Source: Undaria pinnatifida (taxonomy: Eukaryota; Sar; Phaeophyceae; Laminariales; Alariaceae). Taken from it: 64,000 nucleotides of DNA. This document shows positions 32,291 through 43,654 of this stretch, in pieces. The notes under the pieces were generated by a model that saw nothing but the letters and a program-made list of their open reading frames with translations, did not search any database and was not told where the DNA came from. Both the position numbers and the translations under genes were made by a program. The number at the start of each line of letters is the position of its first letter. Within the stretch, counting starts at the first letter, position 1. The stretch spans positions 15,546,223-15,610,222 of the forward strand of contig JABAKD010000008.1 of NCBI GenBank assembly GCA_012845835.1, given 5' to 3'.

Positions 32291-33284
32291 CTTGTAACAC
32301 ACACGAAGCCGACCAGTGTGCCAAACTACGAACTTCAAGTCTGTAGTTTAAGGATGGTGTTTCGCTCCTTCACTCGCGCGGTTGATAGTTTACCGGGCTC
32401 GGCTATAGCGCGTTCTGGCTGGCCCCGGAAAACCTGCACCCTTGTATGGAGTATGACGAAAGCTGTACAGCTCATCTAATACATATGGCGACGCAGATCC
32501 GACCCATCGTTCTTTGGCTGAGTAAGGTCAAGGCTTCTTCAGGGACAATGTCGGGGCAGCGGCCGATGTTTAGGTGCATTGGTAGTAATAAATGGAAATT
32601 AGCAGGCGTTTCCCATGCTGCACTACACTCCCCCGCATATACCGGCTGTATGGTGTATGCGTCTGCTCAGCCTCAGGCCAACAATACAACCCCACATCGT
32701 AGAGGGCAGTGCGAATAGCTGCTACGCCGAGCCGCCGTTTATCGTCCCTTGACCATTGGCCTCGAATACCCTACGCATCTGGAAGCGTGTTTCGTTTGTG
32801 CATCGAATGTGCTAAACACCACAACATCTTAACTCGAAACCGGTTTTTTCTCGTCCTCCTTACGCCCTTAGTGAATCCGTTGTGTCTCGTCTTCAGAATC
32901 ATTGGGAAGGTAGTTTGGATAACATTCACGGCGTGCGTCCAGTCAACCTTGCACAGTAGAGTCCAGCCTGTGTTGATGACCAAGATGCCATGTGGACGTT
33001 CTGCCCTTATCTCCCCGTTGAGTGCATTTTATGTAAGATACTCTACGGACGTCAGCCGTGATTTCAACGAATTTCGAGCCAATACTCATCTTTGCAAGCT
33101 GCGTTGTTGGTACTTGCAATATACTATGTGGGTGAGATTTTTATTGGGAGGGGTCCTATTTTTTGTCCACAATATTGGTTCGTGTTTGTATTTTTACTGT
33201 AGGTGGGGAATATTGAGCTAGATCTAGCATTATACCTATTTTAAAATTTTTATTACTGTAGTTTCCACTATACTGCCCATCACA
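32291..33284 (+). other. Unassigned stretch; weak decayed coding signal on minus strand
   Basis: A minus-strand frame (32983-32771) reads on past its TGA with a plausible amino-acid composition (GQWSRDDKRRLGVAAIRTAL). This suggests an old coding relic, but I recognise no motif. Overlapping plus-strand frames have none either. Confidence 0.25.
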
Positions 33285-33790
33285 TATGTCCCTTTAAAAG
33301 ATGTTAAGTTTCCACCCACAGATTGAGCAGACCCACGTGTCCCGCCCTCCCCCCCCACCCGCGCTCAAAATAAACAGGTGCATTCTTTCCAAAACCGTCA
33401 GAATTATCTCTTTAAATGATTTAGAGTTTCCACGCACGAATTGAGCTGCCCCGCCCGTTTGCCGTCCCCCCCCCCTCCCCCCACCCGCGCTCCTTCTTGA
33501 TCAAAGCCAGACCCCCACGTCGTTGAAACCTCCGCCCGTTACTCATTTTACAGGATTCACTTGATAAACTGATGCATTTCCTTCCCCAGGTTTTATAACT
33601 TCCGTGCACAGACTGACTAACATTACCCTGTTGACCCTGATAGCTGCACTGTAGTTGCCAGGGGAATCGCCGATCTATATCCTTATTGAGGACACACAAA
33701 CCGTAATACGCGCAATCGGAGTATCACAAACAGTTTGCAAATATGAGTTGCCACAAATCTTCGATCTCACAACTGAAGTATCAATATAAT
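33285..33790 (+). repeat. Composite C-tract repeat, truncated copy 4
   Basis: Two TTTCCAC(C/G)CAC-poly-C modules are followed by the 3' module: TTGATCAAAGCCAG, CTTCCGTGCACAGACTGACTAAC, CGCAATCGGAGTATCAC and TTCGATCTCACAACTGAAGT. Confidence 0.8.
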
Positions 33791-34836
33791 ATCTGCCGCG
33801 TTAAACCTCCCACTACTTCGTCCACACCAATGTATTCAATAAGCAGGCTAGTCACATATACAAAACCTTCTTGTAAACTTTCATTTAAAGGCTTCAACCC
33901 TAGCCTCACTAAGGATTTCTATTAAACCCACACAGTGTAGCAAACAAATTATTAAACACATATTCAAACCATGAACGATAACGTTATTCAAAGTGTATTA
34001 TGATACCACTACAACCCATAGTTATCACGGTTGGTTGTTGCATGTTAATCTCCAGGGATAAATATGCGATTAACCATACTTAACAAAATCTGCGAGGAGG
34101 AACGTTCAAAATCTCAAAGGTCACTCGCAACTTCGTTTTTAGTTCCCCCTAAGCATTTGTCTCGGCGTACATCAATACGTTTCGCAGATATGCACAACAA
34201 GCCATCCCCCCCCCCCCCCCAAACCACTGTAAACTAATATATATCCGAAAACACCACTCTGAAACAACACGATAACGTGATCTAGAACACCACCCAAAAC
34301 ATACACGGGTAGCAACATCGGCGCGGACACAAAATAATACGGATTCGAAAACACCACTGTGAAACAACACGATAACGAAGTCTAGACCATCAACCCTAAA
34401 CATACAGTAGCAACAACCACGCGGACACAAAATAATATTTTTCGAAACAACCACTCTGAAACAACACGATAACTAAGTCTAGAACATCAACCAAATGTTC
34501 ACACTCTAAATCACATACACGTCCACATACGAAACCCAGTCGAACGATGGAACCCATGTACCCTGTATTCCAAATTGAGGTCCCTTCGACTCAGAAACAT
34601 CGCATAGTCTACATATAGTCTTCGTACGCAGCTAAATACGTCAAAACTGCTCGTTGACAAAAAACAAGTTAATCAACAACGCAAGAACAAACAGAAAAAG
34701 AGACGGGGTAATCGTAGCAGCGCCCATCATTATAGCATTGGCCCACCACATCACCTCCTTTGCAATTGGATTTGGGCATCGGCGAAGTGGGTCCAACGCA
34801 TGCCCGTAGTGTCTTAGGTGGAATGAGGAGCGGTAG
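33791..34836 (+). other. AT-rich stretch with short internal repeat
   Basis: Three CGAAAA(C/A)ACCACTCTGAAACAAC-like units with CACGATAAC(G/T) and GTCTAGA lie at about 34245-34490, about 95-110 bp apart. A poly-C run lies at 34206-34220. There is no gene. Confidence 0.5.
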
Positions 34837-34874
34837 TAAAAATGCTGGGCTTTTCACGGATCGCGTTAAATCTT

Positions 34875-35135
34875 GCGGGTCGGGTCGGGTCGGGTCAGCT
34901 GACCCGACCCGACCCGCGAGATTTTCGAGACGTCTTGACCCGACCCGACCCGACCCGACCCGACCCGCGAGATTTTCAAGACGTCTTGCCCCGACCCGAC
35001 CCGACCGGCGAGATTTTGAAATTGTCCTGACCCGACCCGACCCGACCCGCGACAATCTGGGTGACCCGCGAGATTCTGGTCGTCTGGCGGGTCACGTTAA
35101 CTTGACCCGTGATATTTCTCACGGGTCAAAGTCAA
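34875..35135. repeat. Left subterminal GGGTC/GACCC array
   Basis: The array opens with GGGTC pentamers meeting GACCC pentamers at a CAGCTG centre (about 34893-34905). It continues as higher-order units of several GACCC pentamers followed by GCGAGATTTTC(G/A)AGACGTCTT at roughly 50-bp spacing. It ends in CACGGGTCAAAG stretches. Confidence 0.9.
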
Positions 35136-35393
35136 AAAGTCACGGGTCAAAGCATGTATACCTCGGCCGGCTGGTTGGCCCTTGGTCCCTCGTACTTTTC
35201 CCAGTATGTCGTGTTCTCTGCGTTTTTTGCCGGCGTTGTTTGCAGCTGATGATTATGTCATGTGATGTGCGCGCGAGAAAAAGGAAGTAAAACGCAACCC
35301 ACATGCATGGACATGCCCGTACCGCTAGACCACCGGGTCGACCCGACGAGCAACCCGACGAGCGAGCTAGTTATAAGTTATATGTTATAAGTG

Positions 35394-35901
35394 CAATCTC
35401 CGGTCCCGGCAAGCAGCCTAGCTGAGCCGCCTCCGGCAGCAAGCCCAAAACTGGGGCGGTGGACCTGTCAGCAGGGTCTGCGATCCGCGAGAATGCGTTC
35501 TCTGCTGCTGGCGCTTGCTGCTGCCAGGGTGCTGGTGCTGTTGTGCTGCTGCTGCTGCTGCTGCTGCTTGCTACTGCTGCTGCTGCTTCGACAACGGCTG
35601 CTCTTGTTGCTTTTTTACGTTTGGTCACATTTCGTACTGGTATGATAATTCTCGAGCTAGCTACTCTTTATACTACTACTGCTGTATATATCTTCTATCT
35701 GTGCAGTCTCCAGCCCCCGCAAGCAGCCTAGCTGAGCCGCCTCCGGCAGCAAGCCCATAACTGGTGCGAGGGTCTGTCAGCAAGGGCTGCGATCCGCGAG
35801 AATCCGGGGTCTGCTGCTGGTGCTTGCTGCTGCCAGTGCTGCTGCTGCTTCGATGACGACTGCCCGTCTTTGCCTTTTTACGTTTGGTCACATTTCGTTC
35901 T
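35394..35901. repeat. Duplicated block with CTG/GCTG runs inside the hAT-like element
   Basis: Two related blocks (35394-35640 and 35702-35901) share CAAGCAGCCTAGCTGAGCCGCC, then a GATCCGCGAGAAT segment, then a run of CTG trinucleotides. They end in TTTTTACGTTTGGTCACATTTCG. The left copy has the longer CTG run. On the minus strand each reads KRKKA(T/K) followed by Ser/Ala/Gln-rich sequence; the right copy starts at an ATG (MPERNVTKRKKAKTGS, 35906). I cannot show it is translated. Confidence 0.8.
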
Positions 35902-36174
35902 GGCATGACCGTAATATTACTACTGATGATACGGCTTCAGTAGGTGCGGGATTCGCGTCACACTGCTGTATGTCTTGGTACGAATAGCTAGGGGTACTGC
36001 CTGGTGATTGTTCTGCACGCTGTGATGACATACGATCGGAGCATCGGCACGAAGGAGGCAGGAAGCGGAAATCTTGATTTTTATTGGCGGACAGGCGGGC
36101 CCGACCCGCGGGGCGCCTGCACGGCATCAATGTGGCTCTCTGCTGGAAGTTTGAAAAAGGTGGATCCGCCTCCA

Positions 36175-36525
36175 GATCCGCGGGTTTGACCCGCGGGTCA
36201 GCCTAAAACAACTCACGGGTCATTATTGCTTGACCCGCGAAGTGACCCGTATCTCGCGGGTCATGACCCGACCCGACCCGCGAGATTTTGAAAACCTCAT
36301 GACCCGACCCGACCCGACCCGCGAGATTTTAAAAACCTCTTGACCCGACTCGACCCGATCCGCGAGATTTTAAAACCTTTTGACCCGACCCGACCCGCGA
36401 TATTTTGAAAACCTCTTGACCCGACCCGACCCGACCGGTGAGATTTTAAAACGTAATGACCCGACCTGACCTGACCCGCGAGATTTTGAAACCCCCTTGA
36501 CCCGACCGGAGGGTCGGGTCATGAC
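36175..36525. repeat. Right subterminal GACCC/GGGTC array
   Basis: Six or more higher-order units of GACCC pentamers followed by GCGAGATTTTGAAAACCTC(T/A) occur at roughly 45-bp spacing. They begin with a GGGTTTGACCCGCGGGTC palindrome and end with GGGTCGGGTCATGACCC beside the terminal inverted repeat. Confidence 0.9.
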
Positions 36526-36835
36526 CCGTGAAAAGCCCTGTAAAAATGAAGTGCGCTGCTCGATAACCTGTTCCTGACCGTCGGTGTACTGAACAATCCT
36601 CGGCCCGCGTGTATCCTCTATATCAGGTGTGCGAGGAATTTCGTTTGTCGTTTACAAGCAAGCGGTTGCGTTGACATATACTTTTTGTCTCGAGGTAAAT
36701 GAAAGGCTCACCACTCAGCGATCATCTACTACATGCTAGGGCATGTTTGCATGAGCACCACTAGCAAGAGCACCAGACAAAGACGCGACATCTACAGGAC
36801 CACAACATCTTCGACGACAGTGGGGAGAAAACAGG

Positions 36836-37420
36836 GCGTATAATCGTACACTAGATAATAACAATGTGAAACAGAAGTACAAACAGATATGTTAACACTG
36901 TGATAGACCTCACTGCCAACCTACCGCGCAGGGTATTTCTTGCATCCGGCCATTTCCATGATCGGCTGACAACCTTTGCCAAACGCAGTAGCATATGCCT
37001 AACGAAGTAAAAAGTCACCCTCGCGGTCAATAGTTGCGACATCGCATGCCGATGTCACCTCGCTTGGTGTATTTGTAAGATGTATCTCTGTCTTAGAGGT
37101 GGCGACCTCAGAGCCCCACATCGGCACGGTAAAAGTCAGAGGCGTAAAGTCGTATATGTGAGACAATAATAATGTGAAAAGAGGTACAGACAGACTACCA
37201 ACTTATTACGTAGGGTATTCCGTACATACGGTCTGCATGATCGCCTCCCAACCCATGCCAAGCGAAGTATGACTAACGAAGTAACGTCATTGAGCGCGTG
37301 TACACTAAGCATTCACTTCAAAACACTAACGATTCGCATTACTCGCTTTCGTTCTCAATGGCGGTGACATTGCATGACCACATCATCCCGCCTGGTGTAT
37401 TTGGCAATCTGCATATCTTT
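36836..37420 (+). repeat. Tandem duplication, about 300-bp period
   Basis: Blocks 36836-37075 and 37140-37420 share GTGAAA(C/A)AGA(G)GTACA, GCAGGGTATT-like, CCAA(A/G)CG(C/A)AGTA, CTAACGAAGTAA, then GCATG(C/A)C...TCACC(T/C)CGC(T/C)TGGTGTATTTG. The second block leads directly into composite repeat copy 5. Confidence 0.65.
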
Positions 37421-38900
37421 CTTATAATTAGCGATGTCAGAAAATAATGGATTTTGACATGATTGTACCTATCGATTGAAATATTCTATCTTTCGATCCA
37501 TGAACAATAACAAATTACGAAGCCTTTAACACGTTGTTTACTACACCTGAAAACTGGGTCGCATACTACATGTAACATCAATTCTTCTAGAATTATTAAC
37601 ATTCCCAACCGGGTGATTTAAAGGGGTGTTTTCTTGCGACAACTGTCATATTCGTCCTCGCTTGAGAGTTTATAGTTTCCGCGCACATATTTAAATGCCC
37701 CCCGCCCCCGCCCCCCCTTGATCCCTCTCGATCAAGCGCCCCACCTAAAATCAAAATCTACCACAGCAGTAAACATAAAAACAAAATCTACCAGAGTAGT
37801 AAACACTGATACCATCTCGTTATCCTTCTAGCCATCCATGCTGTAGCTACAACTCATCTCTGCCCTCCTTCTCCCCCCCTCGGTTTGTTCCCCGCCGAGT
37901 TCGTTCAAACGCCCCAATTGCAATTGAAATCGGCCAGGGTAATAAACACTTCTACGCAATTGATATCACGTCATTATCTTTTTAGCCATCCATAACGTAG
38001 CTTTCATTCATCCCCCCTCCCCCCCTCCAACTCTCCCTCCTTCCCAACACCCCGCACTATCGGAGTACCACACACAATGTTGCCAAGATGAGTTTCGACC
38101 AAATCCTTGATCTCATAGCTAGAGTGTATTTATTTTTATATTTGTGACCTAAACCTCTTGAAAATCCTCCCCCCCCAAACCCTCTCTTTTTTTTTTTTTT
38201 TTTCCTCGCCCTCTCTTGCTTAAACGCCCCACCTAATATTGAAATCGGCCAGAGTAATTCACGCTTCCATGCACTGGACATCATCTCAATATCGTTTAAA
38301 AGCCGTCCATGCCGCTGCCGCAATTCCCAACCCCCCCCCGCCCCCAACGCTCCCTCCTTCCCCACCACCCGCACCATCGCCCAGACCTGGCACCAAGCGT
38401 ATAGCAAACCTCTACATCTATGCCTGAAGACCTTCCCCCGCCCCCCCCCTCTTTCCCACCTCGCCCCCCACAAGAAATATTAATGGTTTCCACGCACAAA
38501 TTGAGCTACCCCACCTGTCCCTCCCCCCCTTCCCCCCGTCCCGCCCCCCCTTTTGATCAAAATCAGACCTCCACGTCCTGTGAAACTCCGCCCTCCCCTC
38601 ACCGGTTATTCGACTTAAAGGATTCATTTGATAAACTGATGCATTTCCTTCCACAGGTGCCAGATTTTATCCCCCTCAGAAACGGGTGTTATAGTTTCCG
38701 CGCACAGACTGCCCAACATCACCCTGTTGACCCTGATAGCCACACTGTAGTTGCAAGGGGAATCGCTGGCCTATATCCTTAATGAGGACACACAACCCGT
38801 AATACGCGCGATCGGCGTATCACACACAGCTTATCAAGAGGAGTTTCGGCAAAATATTCGATCCTACAGCTGGAGTGTATTATATTTTATAATATATAGG
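37340..38900 (+). repeat. Composite C-tract repeat, near-complete copy 5
   Basis: The module order is as in copy 2: 5' module with GCGATGTCAGAAAATAATGG and CTTTCGATCCATG; repeated AATCTACCA(C/G)AG(C/T)AGTAAACA; GATATCACGTCATTATC; CCATCCAT; poly-C and T runs (38180-38203). The 3' module has GGTTATTCGACTTA, GCGCGATCGGCGTATCACACA and AGCTGGAGTGTATTATATTTTATAATATA at the end. Confidence 0.85.
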
Positions 38901-38984
38901 CAAGTGGTGTTTTCGTTTTTCCTCCCCTTTTATTAATATTAAGAGGAGTAAGAATACAGAAAATTTTTAGTTTCTAATATGTTA

Positions 38985-39105
38985 ATATTAGTACAGCACT
39001 CGAGCAAAAATGTCGGCTACTCCCCAAAAATCTCCGTGGGACACGAACCCACGGTTCCAAATTGATACACTGTCACTCTAACATTTGATAAAAATATTTT
39101 CAGCA
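38985..39105 (-). repeat. Possible tRNA-derived SINE fragment
   Basis: The minus strand has a good polymerase III B box within a perfect stem (CGTGGGTTCGTGTCCCACG, about 39029-39047), but only a weak A-box candidate upstream. No complete cloverleaf can be drawn, so a tRNA gene is unlikely. A SINE relic is the better guess. Confidence 0.35.
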
Positions 39106-39432
39106 CGTCGAGTGTGAGTCCAACGAATTTCGGGTCAGTGCTCATATGGTCAATCGGCTTGTTTGTACTTGTAATATTTTTCATGGGTGCATTGGTCCGC
39201 CTCTCTGGTTATCCACTATTGGCGCTTGTTTCCGACGTAGATTACACGTACGATATGTCAACCCGTCAAAGTTTAGAACCGCCGCGTTCCAGCTGCATTG
39301 CATGGCCCTCCGTGTTCAAATCCGGTCCCGGTACACCTCCCTAAACGCCAGCCTATGTACGTTTGCAGACACTAATGCGTATTTGACCTTTCCCTCCTGG
39401 AATACTCCGTATCATTCGCAGCACCGAGGACG

Positions 39433-39696
39433 ATGACCAACAGCTCTCAGGCGGCGGCGGCGGCAGCTGAAGCCACCGATCCGGTGGCTGAAGCAACGCG
39501 GTTGGAGGGAAATGGGGCACCTCCATCGGCCAACACGGAGGATGTACAGGATACCCGGGGGAAGAAGGCTGGCGGAGGAGTTGCGATGGCGACGACTATC
39601 GTGATGGCGGCTGTTGCAACAGCGACAGAACCTGGTGGAGGGTGTAGCGGAGAGTCTTCGTGGTTGCACGAGCAGTCGGTGTTGTTCGAATCATAG
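39433..39696 (+). CDS. Small Ala/Thr-rich ORF, hypothetical
   Basis: An 87-codon ORF starts at ATG (MTNSSQAAAAAAEAT) with Ala-, Gly- and Thr-rich composition. GC content is higher than in its surroundings, and it ends TAG after HEQSVLFES. The complementary strand is also open, which is expected of GCN-rich DNA. I see no domain, no splice partner and no promoter. It could be the first exon of a gene or a chance GC-rich island. Confidence 0.25.
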   Translation: MTNSSQAAAAAAEATDPVAEATRLEGNGAPPSANTEDVQDTRGKKAGGGVAMATTIVMAAVATATEPGGGCSGESSWLHEQSVLFES

Positions 39697-41085
39697 AACA
39701 TTGACTTTCGCGCAGGCCGGGCTCGTTAGGAGTTGTTATATTTGAGTGCGCTCGTTACCTACAGGATCAAGCCTCTTTCACACCGAGATGTGTACAGGGT
39801 GCATTTACTAAATGTTTCTGTCTCTCTGCCCGTTTGTGTGTATGTCTGTGTGTCCGTCTGTCTGTCTGCCTGCCTGCCTGTGTTTTAGCCTGTGTGTATG
39901 TGGAACGTTCGTCGTATTTTGTGATTGCGAGAGCGGTACGAGCCCGATTTCGACAAACCTGGAATATATGGGAGCGGGGTATTAACAGTATGGACTAACC
40001 CGTGGGATGTGTTTCGTCGCACGCCGTCTCAAGCTGGTCGCGGTCGCTGTTCAGTTGTCGATTTCGTCGTGTGTTTTGGGTGTGGTGAGATTGCATCTTT
40101 TCTTTTCTTTTTCTTTTTCCTTCTTCGAACGCGCGGGCCTGCTTCAGGTATGAGGCCCGCTTGCTTCATTTACCTCTCTACTAGCGATTAGGCTGTTTTT
40201 TGCCTATAGTATAGGACAAAAAGCCTGTCTACCTACCCGCGGGTGCGTACGGGGTGCCATTGGTCTATCGGTCTGTCTGTGTATGTATTGTATCATTATT
40301 TCTCGATCAGGCTGTTCGCCAAAAGAGCTGTACAAGGCCAATTTCTACAAACCCGGACTCTGTGGAACCGGGCGATGAGAGCCGGAGCGAGAAAGTTTTA
40401 CAAAAGCGGGGCTGTAGCTGCGTGGAGGATGGGATGTTCCATATAGTGCATGCGTGGCCACGGCCAGACGGGAGTTTTGGAGACAGGCTGCAAGGTTTGA
40501 CCAACGTAAGACTAGATTAGGGCTTATAGGGGATCTTCAACGGCAGATCACAGTATCGTAGTATTTCACGCCGCTTAGTCTGGCCTGTTTTTTTTCCGGA
40601 AAGGAGCTCGTAAAAAGTGTTTTTTTTAATGTTTTCAGTATAGACCGACATGTGTTATTGCTTGCTTCTCAGTATGCTGTAAGGTTACTTCAAGCCTGTT
40701 CTGTTTTTAATCGAGTGGGTTTTTTCCTTCCTTTCAGAACTATAACATTGAGCGTGTATGTGGCCGCCATGCGATGACAGGCTGAATGTCGTGGCGATGT
40801 GAGAGTGATATGTTAATGTGAAAACAAAAATCGTCGAAACTAAACTAACAGCTGCTTTGTTTATAGTACGATAGATAATGGTGCACGATAGCCTATACTC
40901 ACTGGATCGACACGTGCGTTGGGGCGCGAACTTATCAATGCTCTGGAGCTTTATCGCGAATTTGTAAATGCTCTGCAGCTCTGATCATGCTGGGTCACCC
41001 CGGAGAGTTAGCATGAATACACGCTCCCCCCAGAGAGAGAAACAGTAGCTGTCCCGCCGGGAGGCACGATTAATAAAGTCTTCCT
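39697..41085 (+). other. No gene; simple repeats
   Basis: A TCTG/CCTG tract lies at about 39845-39880 and a TTTTC tract at about 40095-40125. The similar stretches ATTT(C)GACAAACCTGGA (39945) and AATTTCTACAAACCCGGA (40340), each followed by related sequence, point to an old duplication. No coding call. Confidence 0.4.
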
Positions 41086-41410
41086 CTAAAGGTACCGTGA
41101 TCTGAGCACCCTCTGGAGACGAAATCTCGCCTGCCCTCCAGAGGAGGCACAATTTGTCCCTCTAGAGCCTCACGGGTGGCCGCCTGTGGAAGCCGAAATT
41201 TCTTCCGTACCCTCCAGAGGCTCCACAGCGTCCCCCTACTCTGGAGGCTCACTGACGGAACGGTACCCTCTGGACTCCAAATTTTGTCCCAAGCAGAGGC
41301 AATGTTGTTTTCGGTGACCGTCCAGAAGCTCCAGGATATTACCCCTGTGGAGGGTATTTCGGCGAGCCGAATGCACGCCCACGCTAAACCTGACATGTGT
41401 CTCGGACCAT
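41086..41410 (+). repeat. Clustered CCTCCAGAGG-type palindromes
   Basis: At least seven variants of CCTCCAGAGG / CCTCTGGAG / CTCTGGAGGC occur in about 320 bp. They alternate with (G/C)AAATTT(T/C)GTCC-like stretches. This looks like a decayed tandem array with an internal palindrome. Confidence 0.65.
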
Positions 41411-41509
41411 GTCATGAACCGCGATGGGCTTATTTCCTCTATTTTACCAGACATTCCATATCGATAATGGACAATGTTCCAACTGTCAATACTCCTGGCT
41501 GTATGAAGC

Positions 41510-42240
41510 TACGCATAATGTTCAAGACATGGATATGATGTTGCTGCCGTTGCTTCTGCTGACTAAATACAGGTGCGTCGTAGCAGACAGCAGAGAGGGT
41601 AAGACATATTGGACGACCTTCGTGGTATAGAAAAAACTGTCTAGCAGTGGATTCCCGACATGTGTACAAAACACTCGGAGATGACGTTTTAAATATTCCG
41701 TGCGAGTGTACTACAGAAGCCACACAGGTCTGGTCACCAACGACATGTATGCTGTCCGAGGCATTGGCTGCTGCATCTGTTGTTGATGCTGGCCGAATAT
41801 TGCCGCGTAGAGTTATTCGATAGATGGACATACTGCTGGTGTTGCTACCGTTACTTCTGCTGGCTGTATGTAGTGCGTCGTAGCAGACGGCCGAGATAAT
41901 TGATGATGTCACACAGCGGTTGTTAACCGACCGGGCTGTTATAAATAGAAAAATAGGGTTTGACAGTGCACTCCCGACATGTGGACAAATCACCTGGAAT
42001 AAATGCGTTATATGTTCAGTGCGAGTATACCACGGAAGTCAAACAGGGCGAATGATGTTCGTCGCATGCGCAGCGGCTGCTAGTTGAATATGTTGCTGTA
42101 GGCTGTGTGTAGCTGTGCATGATCCTTGGGATTCATAGATATTGCTGTTAGTTGCTGCCGTTGCTTCTGCTGGTTGTATGTGGCTGCGTCGTTGCAGGCG
42201 GCAGAGAGAGTAAAGCGTACAACAAAAGTTAAAATGCACG
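41510..42240 (+). repeat. Tandem repeat, about 305-bp period, 2.5-3 copies
   Basis: The landmark TTGCT(G/A)CCGTT(G/A)CTTCTGCTG occurs at about 41541, 41842 and 42153. Each is followed by (A/T)GCGTCGT(A/T)GCAG(A/G)C(A/G)G and a GAGAG(A/G)GTAA-like stretch. CCCGACATGTG(T/G)ACAAA and GTGCGAGT(G/A)TACCAC/TACTAC also repeat at the same spacing. Confidence 0.8.
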
Positions 42241-42860
42241 CCAGCTCGAGATCGAAGATATCGTCAAAGCTCAATTTTTTTAGGTGGGTGTTATTCCGAT
42301 GGCGTGTATTTCTGGGTGTGTGTCATTATAAAACATATAGGTCGGTGAATTCAGAGAGAACGTGCTGGTACCAGGGTCAATAGGGTGATACGTCGATCAA
42401 TCTGTGCACGGAACTAAACAAACCCGTTATTGAAAGGGGAAAAATCTGACGGCTGTGGAATGGGTCATGTCATGATGTAATTCGCGTAAGTCGTACAACC
42501 GATGGGCGAAGGGCTGGGGTTTTGAGGAGCGCATGCGCACGGGAGAGGGTTTCAACATTTTGAAGTCGTAAAAACATGTTAGAACTTTCTTATCAGAGTT
42601 GCGAGGAAGCAGGGGGCGGGGGGAGGTTCATTTTGACTTGAAGACCATATAAAAATAAAATGGAGCTACTTGATGGATCGAACGATAGAGAGGTGACATC
42701 ACCTAGCGGATTTTGATTTAGGGAAAGGGTGGCAAGAGAGGGTGTGTCGGGGGTGACGTTTGGAGGGGCGACGAGAGAGCGGGGGGGGGGGGGGGGGAGC
42801 TGGCGGCGGAAGGGGGGGCTAAGGCAACGCATTTAAATGCGAGTGAAATATTCCACCCTC
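42225..42860 (-). repeat. Composite C-tract repeat, inverted copy
   Basis: This reads in the opposite sense to all other copies. The minus strand gives GATATCTTCGATCTCGAGCTGGCGTG (the 3' module) and the AGACGGCTGTGG-flanked section. The plus strand has a G-run (42780-42796) where other copies have C-runs. Confidence 0.75.
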
Positions 42861-43654
42861 GTTCTAAACGCAGATGCCCAACATTTCACGGATAAAATAT
42901 GAGGCGAACTTTGGGATGAAGGTAAGAACCCACCCATCGACCCCACCCTTCAAACATCACTGCTTGCTTGCGGCCCGCCACTCATTGTGAGGAAAGTAAA
43001 CTCAAACGGCCGATGGACAGAAGCCACGATGACTCAGCCATTCTATAACCGAGTTCCTCTCTCTGCTGCTGCATAACGCACGGCCCTGCAGGCTCAGTCA
43101 GGCTTGAGTAGTTGTTGCTGCCGCGGTTCGCACAGAAGCCGCGGTTCGCGCAGCAGCCGCGGTTTGCACAGCAGCCGCGCTGTGCTCTCTCTTTACTGAG
43201 GAAGCGACAAACAATGTTATTACGTGTGTTATGCGTATGTGTGCGCGCTTCTGTATGCACCAAATATGTGTGCGCCGTGCGCGTGCTTTCACCAAAACAG
43301 TACATGTATTGTACAGGAGGAGAGGAACAACACCAGCAGCAAGTAGTACAACTGCAGGGGCCGTGTTTCAAGCTCTTGTCTTTGTGCCAAGAGTAACGAT
43401 ATATGTGAGTGTGGGTGGCGCACAACAGGAGATCAAGCACCACAACAGTTTTACGTTCAATGAAACACTCAAATGCACATGCTTAGATGTACTACCAGTT
43501 ACACGAAGCATACATACCGTATTAGCAAAAGCAGTAGCTGTTGCTGTCACAGTTCCTTACCTTTTGCGTGTTCATGAGTGACGGTCTACATGCGTATCGT
43601 TGAATGGCCATGTGTTCCCTCATTTTGACTTGTGCGACACCACCGGGATATAAA
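42861..43654 (+). other. No gene; short GC-rich direct repeat
   Basis: CGCGGTT(C/T)GC(A/G)CAG(A/C)AGC is repeated four times at about 43120-43185. Overlapping plus- and minus-strand frames across it have no motifs. Confidence 0.4.

Larger units (their letters stand above)
34845..36540. mobile_element. Non-autonomous hAT-like DNA transposon with GACCC subterminal arrays
   Basis: The left end reads CTGGGCTTTTCACGG. The right end, read inward on the other strand, is CAGGGCTTTTCACGG, giving a 15-bp terminal inverted repeat with one mismatch. The element is flanked by perfect 8-bp direct copies TAAAAATG at 34837-34844 and 36541-36548. An 8-bp duplication with CAGGG-type ends is the pattern of the hAT superfamily. 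Inside each end lies an array of GGGTC/GACCC pentamers, and the middle holds a duplicated CTG-rich block. No transposase is encoded, so movement would need one supplied elsewhere. Confidence 0.8.

Noticed and set aside
34669-35290. Arg/Ser/Gly-rich ORFs on both strands
   Set aside because: They are readings of the GACCC/GGGTC pentamer array.
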